A DNA stretch of 64,000 nt from Pseudomonas parasichuanensis (GCF_021601385.1 NZ_BQHO01000012.1:62001-126000), one strand, 5' to 3'. Counted from the stretch's first letter, positions 27,830 through 38,492 are shown. Notes: generated by a model from the letters alone, not told the origin. Program-made: numbers and translations.

Positions 27830-28243
27830 CTATTGGGCGCTGCGCAGGCCTTCTTCACGTATGTCCTGGACACCCTGGCGGGCATCCTGCACGGCCTTCT
27901 GGGCCTTGGCGGCCTGAGCCTTGCGTTCAGCGACACGGGCGTCCCATTCGGCCTGTTCGGCGAGCATGCGGGCCTGGTCGTACTGCTTGTCGTGCATGGC
28001 GATCTCGGCCTGCTTGAACTTGTCCTGGGCCGCTTTCATTTCCACGGCGGCGAACTCGGTACCGCCGGCACTGACCGCGGAATTCACCGCCGACTGGCTG
28101 ACGGCGTATTGCTCAGTAGGCGGCTTGCCGGCGCAACCGGCCAGTACCAGGCTGCTGCCCAGGGCCAATGCGGCCAGCTTCAGCCCGCGCAGGTGAGTGG
28201 ACGAGGGTTTTGCGATGCGGGTCTTCATGGTGGTCAACTCCAT
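27830..28243 (-). CDS. DUF4398 lipoprotein
   Basis: 137 aa from MELTTMKTR, where AGGAG lies seven bases upstream; a second ATG five codons later also has GGAG, so the start is uncertain by 15 bases. The lipobox is LVLAGC. The mature protein is one long helical domain (AVNSAVSAGGTEFAAVEMKAAQDKFKQAEIAMHDKQYDQARMLAEQAEWDARVAERKAQAAKAQKA) typical of DUF4398. It pairs with the downstream OmpA-domain lipoprotein, which carries a similar N-terminal helix region. Confidence 0.85.
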   Translation of the reverse strand: MELTTMKTRIAKPSSTHLRGLKLAALALGSSLVLAGCAGKPPTEQYAVSQSAVNSAVSAGGTEFAAVEMKAAQDKFKQAEIAMHDKQYDQARMLAEQAEWDARVAERKAQAAKAQKAVQDARQGVQDIREEGLRSAQ

Positions 28244-28467
28244 TGGGTCACTCCTGTTAACGACGATGTCCGCGACCGGTCCATCGTTGTTCCCCAGCCA
28301 AGGCGTGCGCTGCAACGCCCGTGTTTGCAGGGTTTTGCCGTGATGGCTACTGGCTGTGACCGAGGCGTTTTTTGGATAGTTCAGAAAAATTGGTGTGCTA
28401 ACGAAGTTTTTTTCTGACTGCTTGGTCAGCGCGAAAAGTGCGGAACTTTGCGCTGCCGGGGAGGTAT

Positions 28468-28492
28468 GCGGGCCTTATGGAACAAGGCCCGC
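28468..28492. other. Hairpin downstream of the pili-tip-like gene
   Basis: GCGGGCCTT and AAGGCCCGC pair around 7 bases, 13 bases past the stop codon of the minus-strand gene. No T-run follows, so termination is uncertain. Confidence 0.4.
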
Positions 28493-28505
28493 AGGTAGGG
28501 GAGGG

Positions 28506-28850
28506 CTAGTGGCGTTCGCCTTTTCCAGCACTGCCGAGGGCGGCCAGATGACGGCGCGAGAGCGCGAGGAATCGAGGTGTCGGGCCGATGTCCTCGTACA
28601 GTGGATCGCCTTCCTCGTCGGTAGCGATCACTTGCCGGCCCTGGATGTACGGGAAGCTGGCTTCCAGCTCCTCGAGCGCGGCGGCGACCAGTTCGCCAAG
28701 CAGCGCCTCAGGGCTGCGCTTGGGGTACATCTCGGTCAGCGCGGCCAGGCGCGCCTCGGCTTCCATGTCCAGGTGCAGGACATGCCCGGTAGGGCTCAAG
28801 CGTCCGGCGGCATTCTGTTCCCAGTGCTGGGCGAGTTCGCGGATTTTCAT
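28506..28850 (-). CDS. Conserved small protein annotated in Pseudomonas as type 1 pili tip component
   Basis: 114 aa from MKIRELAQHWE, with AGAGGT upstream. The product starts with a helix, then LHLDMEAEARLAALTEMYPKRSPEALLGELVAAALEELEASFPYIQG, which resembles a ribbon-helix-helix-like helical pair, and ends DEEGDPLYEDIGPTPRFLALSRRHLAAL. There is no signal peptide, so the database name is doubtful. I regard the function as unknown. It is divergent from ppc. Confidence 0.75.
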   Translation of the reverse strand: MKIRELAQHWEQNAAGRLSPTGHVLHLDMEAEARLAALTEMYPKRSPEALLGELVAAALEELEASFPYIQGRQVIATDEEGDPLYEDIGPTPRFLALSRRHLAALGSAGKGERH

Positions 28851-28994
28851 GATGACCTCTGTCAAAGCCTTGAAGGTGGCATTGCTTCGGATGACCACTC
28901 TTCACTTTAGTTGCTTTGCCCGTGTCCGGCTTGCCAGGCGCGGCCAGGAGTGGGCACTCTTGGGACCTGCTGTTTCCTTGAGTGGAGAGGTTTG

Positions 28995-31622
28995 ATGAGC
29001 GATATCGATCTGCGTTTGCGCGAGGATGTGCACCTTTTGGGGGAGCTGCTGGGCGAGACCATCCGCCAGCAGCATGGCGAGGCGTTCCTGCAGAAAATCG
29101 AGGACATTCGCCACAGTGCCAAGGCCGACCGACTGGTAGAGGGCGAAAAGCTGAGCTCGACTTTGGCCGACCTGGCCGAGGAGGACCTGCTACCCGTGGC
29201 GCGGGCTTTCAACCAGTTCCTCAACCTGGCCAACATCGCCGAGCAGTACCAGTTGATTCGCCGCCGCGATGCCGACCAGCCGCAGCCTTTCGAGGCGCAG
29301 GTGTTGCCCGAACTGCTGGCCCGGCTCAAGTCGGCCGGGCACAGCGACGATGCACTGGCCCGGCAGTTGGCCAAGCTCGATATCCAGCTGGTGCTCACCG
29401 CCCACCCCACCGAAGTCGCCCGCCGTACCCTGATCCAGAAATACGACGCCATCGCCGCGCAACTGGCGGCCCAGGACCATCGCGACCTGAGCCCCGCCGA
29501 GCGCGGCCAGGTGCGCGAGCGCCTGCGCCGGCTGATCGCCGAGGCCTGGCACACCGAAGAAATCCGCCGCACCCGGCCCACGCCGGTGGACGAAGCCAAA
29601 TGGGGCTTCGCGGTGATCGAGCATTCGCTGTGGCAGGCCATCCCCAGCCACCTGCGCAAGGTCGATGCGGCATTGTTCCAGGCCACCGGCCTGCGCCTGC
29701 CGCTGGAGGCCGCACCGATCCGCTTCGCCTCGTGGATGGGCGGCGACCGTGACGGCAACCCCAATGTCACCGCCACCGTGACCCGCGAAGTGCTGCTGCT
29801 GGCACGCTGGATGGCTGCCGACCTGTTCCTGCGCGATATCGAAAACCTGGCTGCCGAGCTGTCGATGCAACAGGCCAGCGCTGCCTTGCGCGAACAGGTC
29901 GGCGACAGCGCCGAACCGTACCGCGCGTTGCTCAAGCAACTGCGCGACCGCCTGCGCGCCACCCGCGCCTGGGCCCAGGCCTCGTTGGCCACTGCGCAAC
30001 CGGCCAGCGCCGCCGTGCTGGTCGACAACCGCGAGCTGATCGCGCCGCTGGAGCTGTGCTTCCAGTCGCTGCATGAATGCGGCATGGGGGTGATCGCCGA
30101 CGGCCCGTTGCTCGACTGCCTGCGCCGGGCAGTGACCTTCGGCCTGTTCCTGGTGCGCCTGGACGTGCGCCAGGATGCCGCCCGCCATCGCGATGCGTTG
30201 AGCGAGATCACCGATTACCTGGGCCTCGGGCGCTACGCCGAATGGGATGAAGCGCGGCGCATCGAGTTCCTGCAGGCGGAGCTGAAGAATCGCCGCCCGT
30301 TGCTGCCCGGGCATTTCAAGCCCCAGGCCGACACGGCTGAAGTACTGGCCACCTGCCGCGAGATCGCCGCTGCGCCTGCTGCCTCGCTGGGCTCCTATGT
30401 GATCTCCATGGCAGGCGCGGCCTCCGACGTGCTGGCGGTGCAACTGCTGCTCAAAGAGGCCGGGCTGACCCGGCCGATGCGTGTGGTGCCGCTGTTCGAA
30501 ACCCTCGCCGACCTGGACAACGCCGGGCCGGTGATGGAGCGCCTGCTCGGGCTGCCGGGTTACCGGGCCGGGCTGCATGGGCCGCAGGAAGTGATGATCG
30601 GCTACTCCGACTCGGCCAAGGACGCCGGCACCACGGCGGCGGCCTGGGCGCAGTACCGCGCCCAGGAGCAGTTGGTGCGCATCTGCCGCGAACACCAGGT
30701 CGAACTGCTGCTGTTCCATGGCCGTGGCGGTACCGTGGGGCGTGGTGGCGGCCCGGCCCATGCGGCCATCCTGTCGCAGCCGCCGGGGTCGGTGGGCGGG
30801 CGTTTCCGTACCACCGAGCAGGGCGAGATGATCCGCTTCAAGTTCGGCCTGCCGGGGATTGCCGAGCAGAACCTCAACCTCTACCTGGCCGCGGTGCTGG
30901 AGGCGACCCTGCTGCCGCCACCGCCGCCGCAACCGGCCTGGCGCGCGCTGATGGACCAGTTGGCCGCCGATGGGGTCAAGGCCTACCGCGGTGTGGTGCG
31001 GGAAAACCCTGACTTTGTCGAGTACTTCCGCCAGTCCACCCCGGAGCAGGAGCTTGGCCGCCTGCCGCTGGGCAGCCGCCCGGCCAAGCGGCGTGCCGGT
31101 GGCATCGAGAGCCTGCGGGCGATCCCCTGGATTTTCGGCTGGACCCAGACCCGCCTCATGCTGCCGGCCTGGCTCGGCTGGGAAACGGCGCTGAGCAATG
31201 CCCTGGCCCGTGGCCAGGGCGAACTGCTGGCGCAGATGCGCGAGCAGTGGCCGTTCTTCCGCACCCGCATCGACATGCTCGAAATGGTGCTGGCCAAGGC
31301 CGATGCGCAGATCGCCGAGGCCTACGACCAACGTCTAGTGCAACCGCAGCTGCTGCCATTGGGTGCGCACCTGCGCGACCTATTGTCGCAGTCGTGCCAG
31401 GTGGTGCTGGGCCTGACCGGGCAGTCGGTGCTACTGGCGCACAGCCCGGATACCCTGGAATTCATCCGTTTGCGCAACACCTACCTCGACCCGTTGCACC
31501 GCCTTCAGGCCGAGCTGCTGGCCCGCTCGCGCAACCGCGAAGCCGCTCTGGACAGCCCGTTGGAGCAGGCCCTGCTGGTGACCGTGGCGGGCATCGCGGC
31601 GGGTTTGCGCAATACCGGTTAA
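28995..31622 (+). CDS. ppc: Phosphoenolpyruvate carboxylase
   Basis: 875 aa from [11 protein letters not shown], the usual family length. Catalytic signatures are [12 protein letters not shown] (with the active-site His), [28 protein letters not shown] and [25 protein letters not shown], with the C-terminal [18 protein letters not shown] and NTG end. It fixes bicarbonate onto PEP to give oxaloacetate, refilling the TCA cycle. The 258-base gap to adk downstream contains only a small hairpin (31684-31702). Confidence 0.97.
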   Translation: MSDIDLRLREDVHLLGELLGETIRQQHGEAFLQKIEDIRHSAKADRLVEGEKLSSTLADLAEEDLLPVARAFNQFLNLANIAEQYQLIRRRDADQPQPFEAQVLPELLARLKSAGHSDDALARQLAKLDIQLVLTAHPTEVARRTLIQKYDAIAAQLAAQDHRDLSPAERGQVRERLRRLIAEAWHTEEIRRTRPTPVDEAKWGFAVIEHSLWQAIPSHLRKVDAALFQATGLRLPLEAAPIRFASWMGGDRDGNPNVTATVTREVLLLARWMAADLFLRDIENLAAELSMQQASAALREQVGDSAEPYRALLKQLRDRLRATRAWAQASLATAQPASAAVLVDNRELIAPLELCFQSLHECGMGVIADGPLLDCLRRAVTFGLFLVRLDVRQDAARHRDALSEITDYLGLGRYAEWDEARRIEFLQAELKNRRPLLPGHFKPQADTAEVLATCREIAAAPAASLGSYVISMAGAASDVLAVQLLLKEAGLTRPMRVVPLFETLADLDNAGPVMERLLGLPGYRAGLHGPQEVMIGYSDSAKDAGTTAAAWAQYRAQEQLVRICREHQVELLLFHGRGGTVGRGGGPAHAAILSQPPGSVGGRFRTTEQGEMIRFKFGLPGIAEQNLNLYLAAVLEATLLPPPPPQPAWRALMDQLAADGVKAYRGVVRENPDFVEYFRQSTPEQELGRLPLGSRPAKRRAGGIESLRAIPWIFGWTQTRLMLPAWLGWETALSNALARGQGELLAQMREQWPFFRTRIDMLEMVLAKADAQIAEAYDQRLVQPQLLPLGAHLRDLLSQSCQVVLGLTGQSVLLAHSPDTLEFIRLRNTYLDPLHRLQAELLARSRNREAALDSPLEQALLVTVAGIAAGLRNTG

Positions 31623-31683
31623 GGCGCCCAGCCGGTGCTCAGGGTCGGCGAACCAACAGCTGCCGGCCATGAGCCCGAGGGCT

Positions 31684-31702
31684 GGTTGCGCCGGGCGCAA
31701 CC
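31684..31702. other. Short hairpin between ppc and adk
   Basis: GGTTGCGC and GCGCAACC pair around 3 bases. No T-run follows. Nothing else was recognised in 31623-31880 apart from the presumed adk promoter and its AGGAG. Confidence 0.4.
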
Positions 31703-31781
31703 GGGGCCTCACCGGGCTGCGCCGGACACTTTGCTGCCCCGTTGGGATGCTTGTCGGGGGGGCGGCCGCTGTGTATCTTGA

Positions 31782-32531
<750 letters not shown>

Positions 32532-32550
32532 TCCATCACCGTGCATCACG

Positions 32551-32578
32551 ACGGCCCGCTTGCGGGCCGTTGTCGTTT
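32551..32578 (+). terminator. Intrinsic terminator of adk
   Basis: ACGGCCCGC-TT-GCGGGCCGT followed by TGTCGTTT. Confidence 0.8.
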
Positions 32579-32621
32579 ATACTGCCGCTCTTTTTCCCCT
32601 GTCCCTTGGAAACCGCGTTCG

Positions 32622-33296
32622 ATGACCACCTTGCTGGCCCTGGATACCGCCACCGAAGCCTGTTCCGTTGCCCTGCTGCATGACGGCAAGGTGACCAGCC
32701 ATTACGAGGTGATCCCACGCCTGCACGCGCAGAAGCTGCTGCCGATGATCAAGCAGTTGCTGGCCGATGCCGGCGTGGCGCTGAGCGCCGTGGATGCCAT
32801 CGCCTTTGGTCGCGGCCCGGGTGCATTTACCGGCGTACGGATTGCGATTGGTGTGGTCCAGGGGCTGGCCTTCGCTCTCCAGCGCCCGGTATTGCCTGTC
32901 TCCAACCTGGCCGCGCTGGCCCAGGGCGCGCTGCGTGAGCGTGGCGTACAGCAGGTCGCCGCCTCCATCGATGCGCGCATGGACGAGGTGTACTGGGGTT
33001 GCTATCGAGCGGAGCAGGGCGAGATGCGCCTGGTCGGCCAGGAAGTGGTGGTGGCACCGGAGCGCGTCAGCCTGCCTGAAGGCCTGGGCGGCGAGTGGTT
33101 CGGTGCCGGTACGGGTTGGAGCCTGGCCGAGCGCCTGGCGGTGCAGGCTACTGCCAGCGATGCCGACGCGCTGCCCAACGCTCTGGATATCCTCACCCTG
33201 GCCACCTACGCCTGGGCCCGTGGCGAAGCGGTCGCCGCCGAGCAGGCGCAACCGGTGTATCTGCGCGATAATGTCGCAACGCCCAAGGCGCGCTGA
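32622..33296 (+). CDS. tsaB: tRNA threonylcarbamoyladenosine biosynthesis protein TsaB
   Basis: 224 aa from MTTLLALDTATEACSVALL. It has an ASKHA fold of the TsaB type with FGRGPGAFTGVRIAIGVVQGLA and SIDARMDEVYWG. It works with TsaD and TsaE to place t6A37 on ANN-decoding tRNAs. Length and motifs match the family. It follows adk after its terminator. Confidence 0.95.
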   Translation: MTTLLALDTATEACSVALLHDGKVTSHYEVIPRLHAQKLLPMIKQLLADAGVALSAVDAIAFGRGPGAFTGVRIAIGVVQGLAFALQRPVLPVSNLAALAQGALRERGVQQVAASIDARMDEVYWGCYRAEQGEMRLVGQEVVVAPERVSLPEGLGGEWFGAGTGWSLAERLAVQATASDADALPNALDILTLATYAWARGEAVAAEQAQPVYLRDNVATPKAR

Positions 33297-33426
33297 GGTC
33301 GTTCGTCGGCTATCGCCGTTCACGATAAAACCTTTTGCGCGAACTGTGGTCCAGTTATCGTTCGGGCATTAGCGATGGATCTCTGATGCTGCTAAATTGC
33401 CATCATTGATCCTGAGTGCCCACGCC

Positions 33427-33714
33427 ATGCGCATCGACGGCTTCTCCTCGCAGAGTTACCCCATCAAGCGCCCGCCGCGCAAAGCGCCGGTGCGTGACGA
33501 AGCGATCGACGACGCCGAGATCATCGAAGAGCCCGAACTCCAGGCCAACCGCGCCAGCCGTCGCAGCGGCAACCTGCCGGCCCGTCAGCAGGACCTGATC
33601 TTCCCCCGCGCCCGTGACCGGCGCACAGCCACGGCACTGGCCAGCTACCTGGCAACCGCCGGTTTCACCAGTGACTGGGAGATGGAAGTGCTGGGGCTGG
33701 ACCTGTACATTTGA
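33427..33714 (+). CDS. Conserved small protein, unknown function
   Basis: 95 aa from MRIDGFSSQSYP. It is rich in basic and acidic residues, with KRPPRKAPVRDEAIDDAEIIEEPELQ, then RRSGNLPARQQDLIFPRARDRRTATALASYLATAGF and a hydrophobic end. There is no signal peptide or membrane span. The middle looks disordered and the C-terminal third helical. It ends four bases before the DUF72 gene, so the two are probably co-transcribed. Confidence 0.65.
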   Translation: MRIDGFSSQSYPIKRPPRKAPVRDEAIDDAEIIEEPELQANRASRRSGNLPARQQDLIFPRARDRRTATALASYLATAGFTSDWEMEVLGLDLYI

Positions 33715-33717
33715 CGG

Positions 33718-34587
33718 ATGATTCCGTCCCCCCTGCCTTACTTTCTCGGTTGTCCCTCCTGGAGCGAAAACGCCTGGCGTGAGTATCTCTATCCCGCCGA
33801 TGCCCGCACGGCTGAGTTCCTCGGCTTGTACAGCCAGGTATTCAACGCCGTTGAAGGCAACACCACCTTTTATGCCCGGCCAGCACCTGCGACCGTAGAG
33901 CGTTGGGCGCAGATCATGCCAGCGGGTTTTCGCTTCACGGCCAAATTCCCAGGCGATGTCAGCCATGCCGGGGATCTGCGTGCGCAACTTGATTCGGCGA
34001 TCGACTTCACGCGGTTGATGGCGCCCTTGGGCCAACGCGTGTCGCCCTACTGGTTGCAGTTGCCGGCACAGTTCGGCCCCTCGCGCATGGGCGAGCTGGC
34101 GCATTTTCTCGATGAGGTTGGCGTGCCGGTGGCCGTTGAGGTGCGCAACGATGCGTTCTTCGCCCGTGGCGATGAAGAGCGCCTGCTCAATCGGTTGTTG
34201 CATGAGCGGGGTGTCGAGCGCGTCTGCCTGGACCCACGCGCGCTGTTCAGCTGCACTTCTCGCGAGCCAGGGGTGTTGCATGCGCAGTCCAAGAAGCCCA
34301 AGGTGCCGCCGCGCCCGTGTGCGTTCAGCCAGCACCCGCAAGTGCGCTTTATCGGTCACCCCGAGCTTGCGGCCAACGAAACCTTCCTTACCCCCTGGGT
34401 CGACAAGGTCGCTGCCTGGGTCGAGGAGGGCCGCAGCCCCTATGTATTCCTGCACACCGCCGACAACCGCATGGCGGCAGCGCTTGCCCAACGTTTCCAC
34501 CAGCGGCTGATGGCACGCCTGCCTGGGTTGGCCGCATTGCCGGAATTGCCACGCGCGCCCGAGGTCGAACAGCTAGGGCTACTCTGA
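33718..34587 (+). CDS. DUF72 (YecE-like) protein
   Basis: 289 aa. TIM-barrel-like DUF72 signatures are GCPSWSENAWREYLYP, FNAVEGNTTFYARPAPATVERWA, FRFTAKFPGDVSH, VAVEVRNDAFF and YVFLHTADNRMAAALAQRF. Family function is unproven; links to DNA repair or Fe-S proteins have been suggested by context only. The ATG is four bases after the previous stop. Confidence 0.88.
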   Translation: MIPSPLPYFLGCPSWSENAWREYLYPADARTAEFLGLYSQVFNAVEGNTTFYARPAPATVERWAQIMPAGFRFTAKFPGDVSHAGDLRAQLDSAIDFTRLMAPLGQRVSPYWLQLPAQFGPSRMGELAHFLDEVGVPVAVEVRNDAFFARGDEERLLNRLLHERGVERVCLDPRALFSCTSREPGVLHAQSKKPKVPPRPCAFSQHPQVRFIGHPELAANETFLTPWVDKVAAWVEEGRSPYVFLHTADNRMAAALAQRFHQRLMARLPGLAALPELPRAPEVEQLGLL

Positions 34588-34618
34588 CGACACTTTTTCA
34601 TCTGCCGGAGGTTGAACC

Positions 34619-35449
34619 ATGGATGTGCAAACCCTGCGAGCCGAAGCCTTCAAGGTGCTGCATGAACGCGATGGCGCATTCGTCATTCCCAACCCTTGGG
34701 ATGCAGGCTCGGCCAGGATGCTGGCGGCCCTTGGCTTCGAGGCGTTGGCCACCACCAGCGCGGGGCTGGCGTTCAGCCTGGGGCGCCCGGATGCCGAAGG
34801 TGCCCTGAGCCTCGACGAAACCCTGGTCAATGCCCAGGCCATCGTGGATGCCACACCGCTGCCGGTGGCGGCAGACCTGGAAAACGGCTTTGGCGATTTG
34901 CCCGAGGACTGTGCGCAGACGATCCTGCGCGCCGCAGCAATCGGCCTGGTGGGCGGTTCGATCGAAGACGCCAGTGGCCGCGGCGACGCGCCGATCTACG
35001 ATTTCGACCTGTCTGTGGCGCGCGTGCGCGCAGCCGTGGAGGCCGCGCGGCAACTGCCATTCCCGTTCACGCTCTGCGCCCGCGCCGAGAACCTGCTGCA
35101 CGGCAAGCTGGACCTGGACGACACCATTCGGCGCTTGCAGGCCTATGCCGAAGCCGGCGCAGATGTGTTGTATGCGCCTGGGCTGCGCAGCGTCGATGAG
35201 ATTCGCGCGGTGGTGCAGGCCGTGGCGCCCAAGCCGGTGAACGTGCTGATGGGCATGCCGGGTGTGCCCCTTGGCGTCAACCAGCTGCAGGACTTGGGCG
35301 TAAAGCGCATCAGTGTCGGTTCGTCACTGGCCCGTGCAGCGCTCGGCGCGTTCCAGCGCGCGGCCCTGGAAATCCGCGACCAGGGCACGTTCGGCTATGG
35401 CGAACAAGCGCTGCCCTTTGCCCAGCTCAATGACCTGTTTCGCCGCTGA
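34619..35449 (+). CDS. Isocitrate lyase/PEP mutase-family protein
   Basis: 276 aa. It is a PEP-mutase-type barrel with VIPNPWDAGSARMLAALGFEALATTSAG, the metal-binding VAADLENGFGD, GSIEDASGRGD and FTLCARAENLLHGKLDLDDTIRRLQAYAEAGADVLYAPG. It lacks the KKCGH catalytic loop of isocitrate lyase and the NKxN motif of PEP mutase, so C-C or C-P bond specificity is unclear. Oxaloacetate decarboxylase-like or carboxy-PEP mutase-like activity is possible. A GGAGG site precedes the ATG. Confidence 0.85.
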   Translation: MDVQTLRAEAFKVLHERDGAFVIPNPWDAGSARMLAALGFEALATTSAGLAFSLGRPDAEGALSLDETLVNAQAIVDATPLPVAADLENGFGDLPEDCAQTILRAAAIGLVGGSIEDASGRGDAPIYDFDLSVARVRAAVEAARQLPFPFTLCARAENLLHGKLDLDDTIRRLQAYAEAGADVLYAPGLRSVDEIRAVVQAVAPKPVNVLMGMPGVPLGVNQLQDLGVKRISVGSSLARAALGAFQRAALEIRDQGTFGYGEQALPFAQLNDLFRR

Positions 35450-35455
35450 AGCTTC

Positions 35456-36145
35456 ATGCGCATAGGGTGCCTGCTGCTGGCCGGCCTCGTGCTGGTGACG
35501 GGGCTGGCCTGGCAGTTGGGGTGGCGCCCGGCCGATGCCTGGAACCCTTGGGCGGTGCTGGATGTGCAGCAGCCACCGAATGTGCTGACACCGTACAAGC
35601 TGTCGCGCCTGCGCAGTGACCCGGCGTTGTGCCGGCAGGCCTTGCAGACGTCGGCCCTGCGCTATCGACAGCAGGCCGACAGCGCTGCCGATGTCGCCTG
35701 CCCGCTACACAATGTGTGGCGTATCGAAGGCGGGCAGGCGCGGCTGAGCAGCAGTTTCCTCGCCAGTTGCCCGTTGGCGGTGGCCTATGCATTGTTCGAG
35801 GTGCACGGCCTGCAGCCAGCGGCGCAGCGGGTGTACGGCCAGCCCGTTGCGCAGGTCGATCACTTGGGCAGCTTCGCCTGTCGTAACGTCTATCACCGCA
35901 AGCAAGGGCGACTGAGCCAGCACGCTACGGCCAATGCCCTGGATATCAGCGGCTTTCGCTTGGAGGACGGCCAGCGCATCGTGCTGGCGCAGGACTGGCA
36001 GGGCGGCGGCAGGCATGCCGAGTTCTTGCGGCAGGTGCGCGAAGCGGCCTGTGACAGTTTCAGTACGGTGCTGGGCCCGGACTACAACGCCGCCCATCAC
36101 AATCACTTTCACCTGGATATGGGGCTCTGGCAGCTCTGTCGCTGA
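35456..36145 (+). CDS. Extensin-like family exported protein
   Basis: 229 aa. An N-terminal hydrophobic anchor or signal (about 3-22) leads to the extensin-like C-terminal domain (PF06904 type) with four Cys and the likely metal-binding pattern SQHATANALDISGFRL ... HHNHFHLDMG, which resembles D-Ala-D-Ala/LAS metallopeptidases. A role in cell-wall peptide hydrolysis is inferred, not shown. It starts six bases after the lyase gene. Confidence 0.85.
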   Translation: MRIGCLLLAGLVLVTGLAWQLGWRPADAWNPWAVLDVQQPPNVLTPYKLSRLRSDPALCRQALQTSALRYRQQADSAADVACPLHNVWRIEGGQARLSSSFLASCPLAVAYALFEVHGLQPAAQRVYGQPVAQVDHLGSFACRNVYHRKQGRLSQHATANALDISGFRLEDGQRIVLAQDWQGGGRHAEFLRQVREAACDSFSTVLGPDYNAAHHNHFHLDMGLWQLCR

Positions 36146-36147
36146 GC

Positions 36148-36768
36148 TCAGGCGTAGGCGCGCACGTTGTTCAACACCACCGGGCGCGCCCAGTGGATGT
36201 CGAACTCGAGGTCGTTCTGCTGCTTGGCCAGGGTCGGCTCGTCGAATGGTTCTGGCGCCGGGTCGAGCAGGTTCATCTCGAATTCGGCGATTGGCAGGAA
36301 CAGCGGGCGAGGCGATGGCGCGGGGCCGGGTTCGGCAATCGGATGGCCCTGGCTCATGACCACCGGGCGCAGCCAGCTGTTGCTGATGTCGAGCTCGCGC
36401 TGTTGGGTGATCAGTTCGGCGGTGCTGAAGGGTTCGGGGGCCGGCTCCAGCAGGTGGGCCTCGAGTTCCGCCTTGGGCAGGAACAGCGGTTCGGGTGGCG
36501 TGATTTCGGTGTCGTGCACCGGCAGGGCACGCTGCAGGTCGATCAAGGCCAGCGCCTTGGCACCGCCGATAGGTTCGCCACTTTCCTTGTCATACTGCAC
36601 CAGCGCCTGGCTGACGCTGTCGATTTCCCCTTCCGGCTGCTCGGCCATGGCCCGGGCAAAGAAGTCCTGCCACAGGTGGCTGACGCCGCCCAGTGCCTGG
36701 GAGTTCTGTCGACCGTAGTTGCCGACAGGCGACAGGTAGGTCAAGCCGATAGGGAGAGTGTCTGACAT
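36148..36768 (-). CDS. Unrecognised protein with an internal tandem duplication
   Basis: 206 aa, cytosolic, acidic and proline-rich. Two homologous units of about 50 residues are visible. Unit 1 (about 92-140) starts PPEPLFLPKAELEAHLLEPAPEPF and ends LDISNSWLRPVVM. Unit 2 (about 150-200) starts SPRPLFLPIAEFEMNLLDPAPEPF and ends LEFDIHWARPVVL. The N-terminal 80 residues (GRQNSQALGGVSHLWQDFFARAMAEQPEG) are unique. I do not recognise the family. It is convergent with the extensin-like gene (two bases apart) and divergent from rsmJ. Confidence 0.75.
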   Translation of the reverse strand: MSDTLPIGLTYLSPVGNYGRQNSQALGGVSHLWQDFFARAMAEQPEGEIDSVSQALVQYDKESGEPIGGAKALALIDLQRALPVHDTEITPPEPLFLPKAELEAHLLEPAPEPFSTAELITQQRELDISNSWLRPVVMSQGHPIAEPGPAPSPRPLFLPIAEFEMNLLDPAPEPFDEPTLAKQQNDLEFDIHWARPVVLNNVRAYA

Positions 36769-36845
36769 GGCAGTCGCGCGCGTTGTGCTCTGGCAGAATA
36801 GTGGATACTGCGTGTATCGGCTGTGGCCGCGGTTTCATTAATTAA

Positions 36846-37646
<801 letters not shown>

Positions 37647-37681
37647 GTTGTTGTTGGTTGTTGGTTGTTGGTTTTGGAAGT

Positions 37682-37949
37682 TGTATGCGCATTCATTTGC
37701 GATGTCGACGCATAGTCACCTTTCCGCCCTTACGGCGGCTTACTTTGGTCTTGGCCAAAGTAAGCAAAGCCGCTCGCTCCCATCATACGGCCCCTGCGCT
37801 GCGCTCCGGGGTCCCTTCGCTCCGGCGTCCTCCGGGCCCGCGCGGCCTCCGACTTGCTGCGCAAGTCTACATCTCGCGCCTTCGGCTACGCCGAAGGGTG
37901 CTGCGCACCAGGGCCCTCCAGACGCCTGCGCTCAGCCTCCTGAAGTCGC
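37682..37949 (+). repeat. Left arm of a long imperfect inverted repeat
   Basis: From TATGCGCATTC through the CTTTGGTCTTGGCCAAAG core to CCGCGCGGCCTCC (37850), then a further CCTCCTGAAGTCGC at 37936-37949. It matches the reverse complement of 38247-38426 with scattered substitutions. About 85 extra bases (37851-37935, with CTTCGGCTACGCCGAAG) are absent from the right copy. Six-frame ORFs through it have no plausible protein features. Confidence 0.8.
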
Positions 37950-38018
37950 GAAGTTAGGGGCGGCGCCTGGGCTGGCGTTAGCTGTCGCTAGTGGGATTAT
38001 GGGATCTCTGGATTGCAA

Positions 38019-38098
38019 TCGCTGGCAAGCCAGCTCCCACAGGTTTGAGCGAAACTTTCAGACTTTCGCGGTACCTGTGGGAGCCGGCTTGCCGGCGA
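38019..38098. repeat. REP pair inside the long inverted repeat
   Basis: Inverted arms at 38019-38044 and 38073-38098 (CTGTGGGAGCCGGCTTGCC type). Confidence 0.8.
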
Positions 38099-38154
38099 TA
38101 GGGCCCAATCAAACAACACATCAACAGCAGTCAAACCTAGATCGCAACATCACT

Positions 38155-38198
38155 GCTCTTGATCTGCTCTTGATCTGCTCTTGATCTGCTCTTGATCT
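38155..38198. repeat. Four-copy 11-bp tandem repeat
   Basis: Four exact head-to-tail copies of GCTCTTGATCT, followed by GTTTTTGC. They lie between the arms of the long inverted repeat. Confidence 0.9.
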
Positions 38199-38246
38199 GT
38201 TTTTGCTTTTGCTTCTAAGCGCGCGATAGTCCAGGCAGCACAAATT

Positions 38247-38426
38247 GCGACTTCAGGAGGCCGCGCGGGCCCGGAAGGCGCCGGAGTCGAGGGGACCCCG
38301 GAGCGCAGCGCAGGGGCCGTATGATGGGAGCGAGCGGCTTTGCCTACTTTGGCCAAGACCAAAGTAGGCCGCCGTAAGGGCGCAAAGGTGACTATAAGTC
38401 GCCATCGCCGCCGAATGCGCATACAT
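38247..38426 (-). repeat. Right arm of the long inverted repeat (shorter copy)
   Basis: Reverse-complement match to 37682-37850 plus 37936-37949. It starts GCGACTTCAGGAGG, contains the core GGCCAAGACCAAAG and ends GAATGCGCATAC. The unit appears to be a dispersed Pseudomonas element. Together the stretch 37647-38492 contains no credible gene. Confidence 0.8.
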
Positions 38427-38449
38427 CTACCAAAACCAATACTCTGAAA

Positions 38450-38491
38450 GCCGAAGCCGAAGCCGAAGCCGAAGCCGAAGCCGAAGCCGAA
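38450..38491. repeat. Seven-copy hexanucleotide microsatellite
   Basis: Seven exact copies of GCCGAA (TTCGGC on the minus strand) begin one base past the stop codon of the copD-like gene. Slippage here would not alter that protein unless the stop were lost. Confidence 0.95.
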
Positions 38492-38492
38492 C

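Noticed and set aside
28506-28850. Type 1 pilus tip protein
   Set aside because: There is no signal peptide, no Ig-like fold signs and no chaperone-usher genes nearby; the database name is probably historical.
34619-35449. Isocitrate lyase or methylisocitrate lyase
   Set aside because: The KKCGH catalytic loop is missing and no methylcitrate-cycle genes are nearby.
37648-38184. 178-residue plus-strand open frame after rsmJ
   Set aside because: It runs through the long repeat and the REP; its Ser/Pro/Ala-rich composition has no domain, and such repeat-derived frames are commonly spurious.
38155-38198. Possible CRISPR array
   Set aside because: The repeats are 11 bp, head to tail and without spacers; there are no cas genes.
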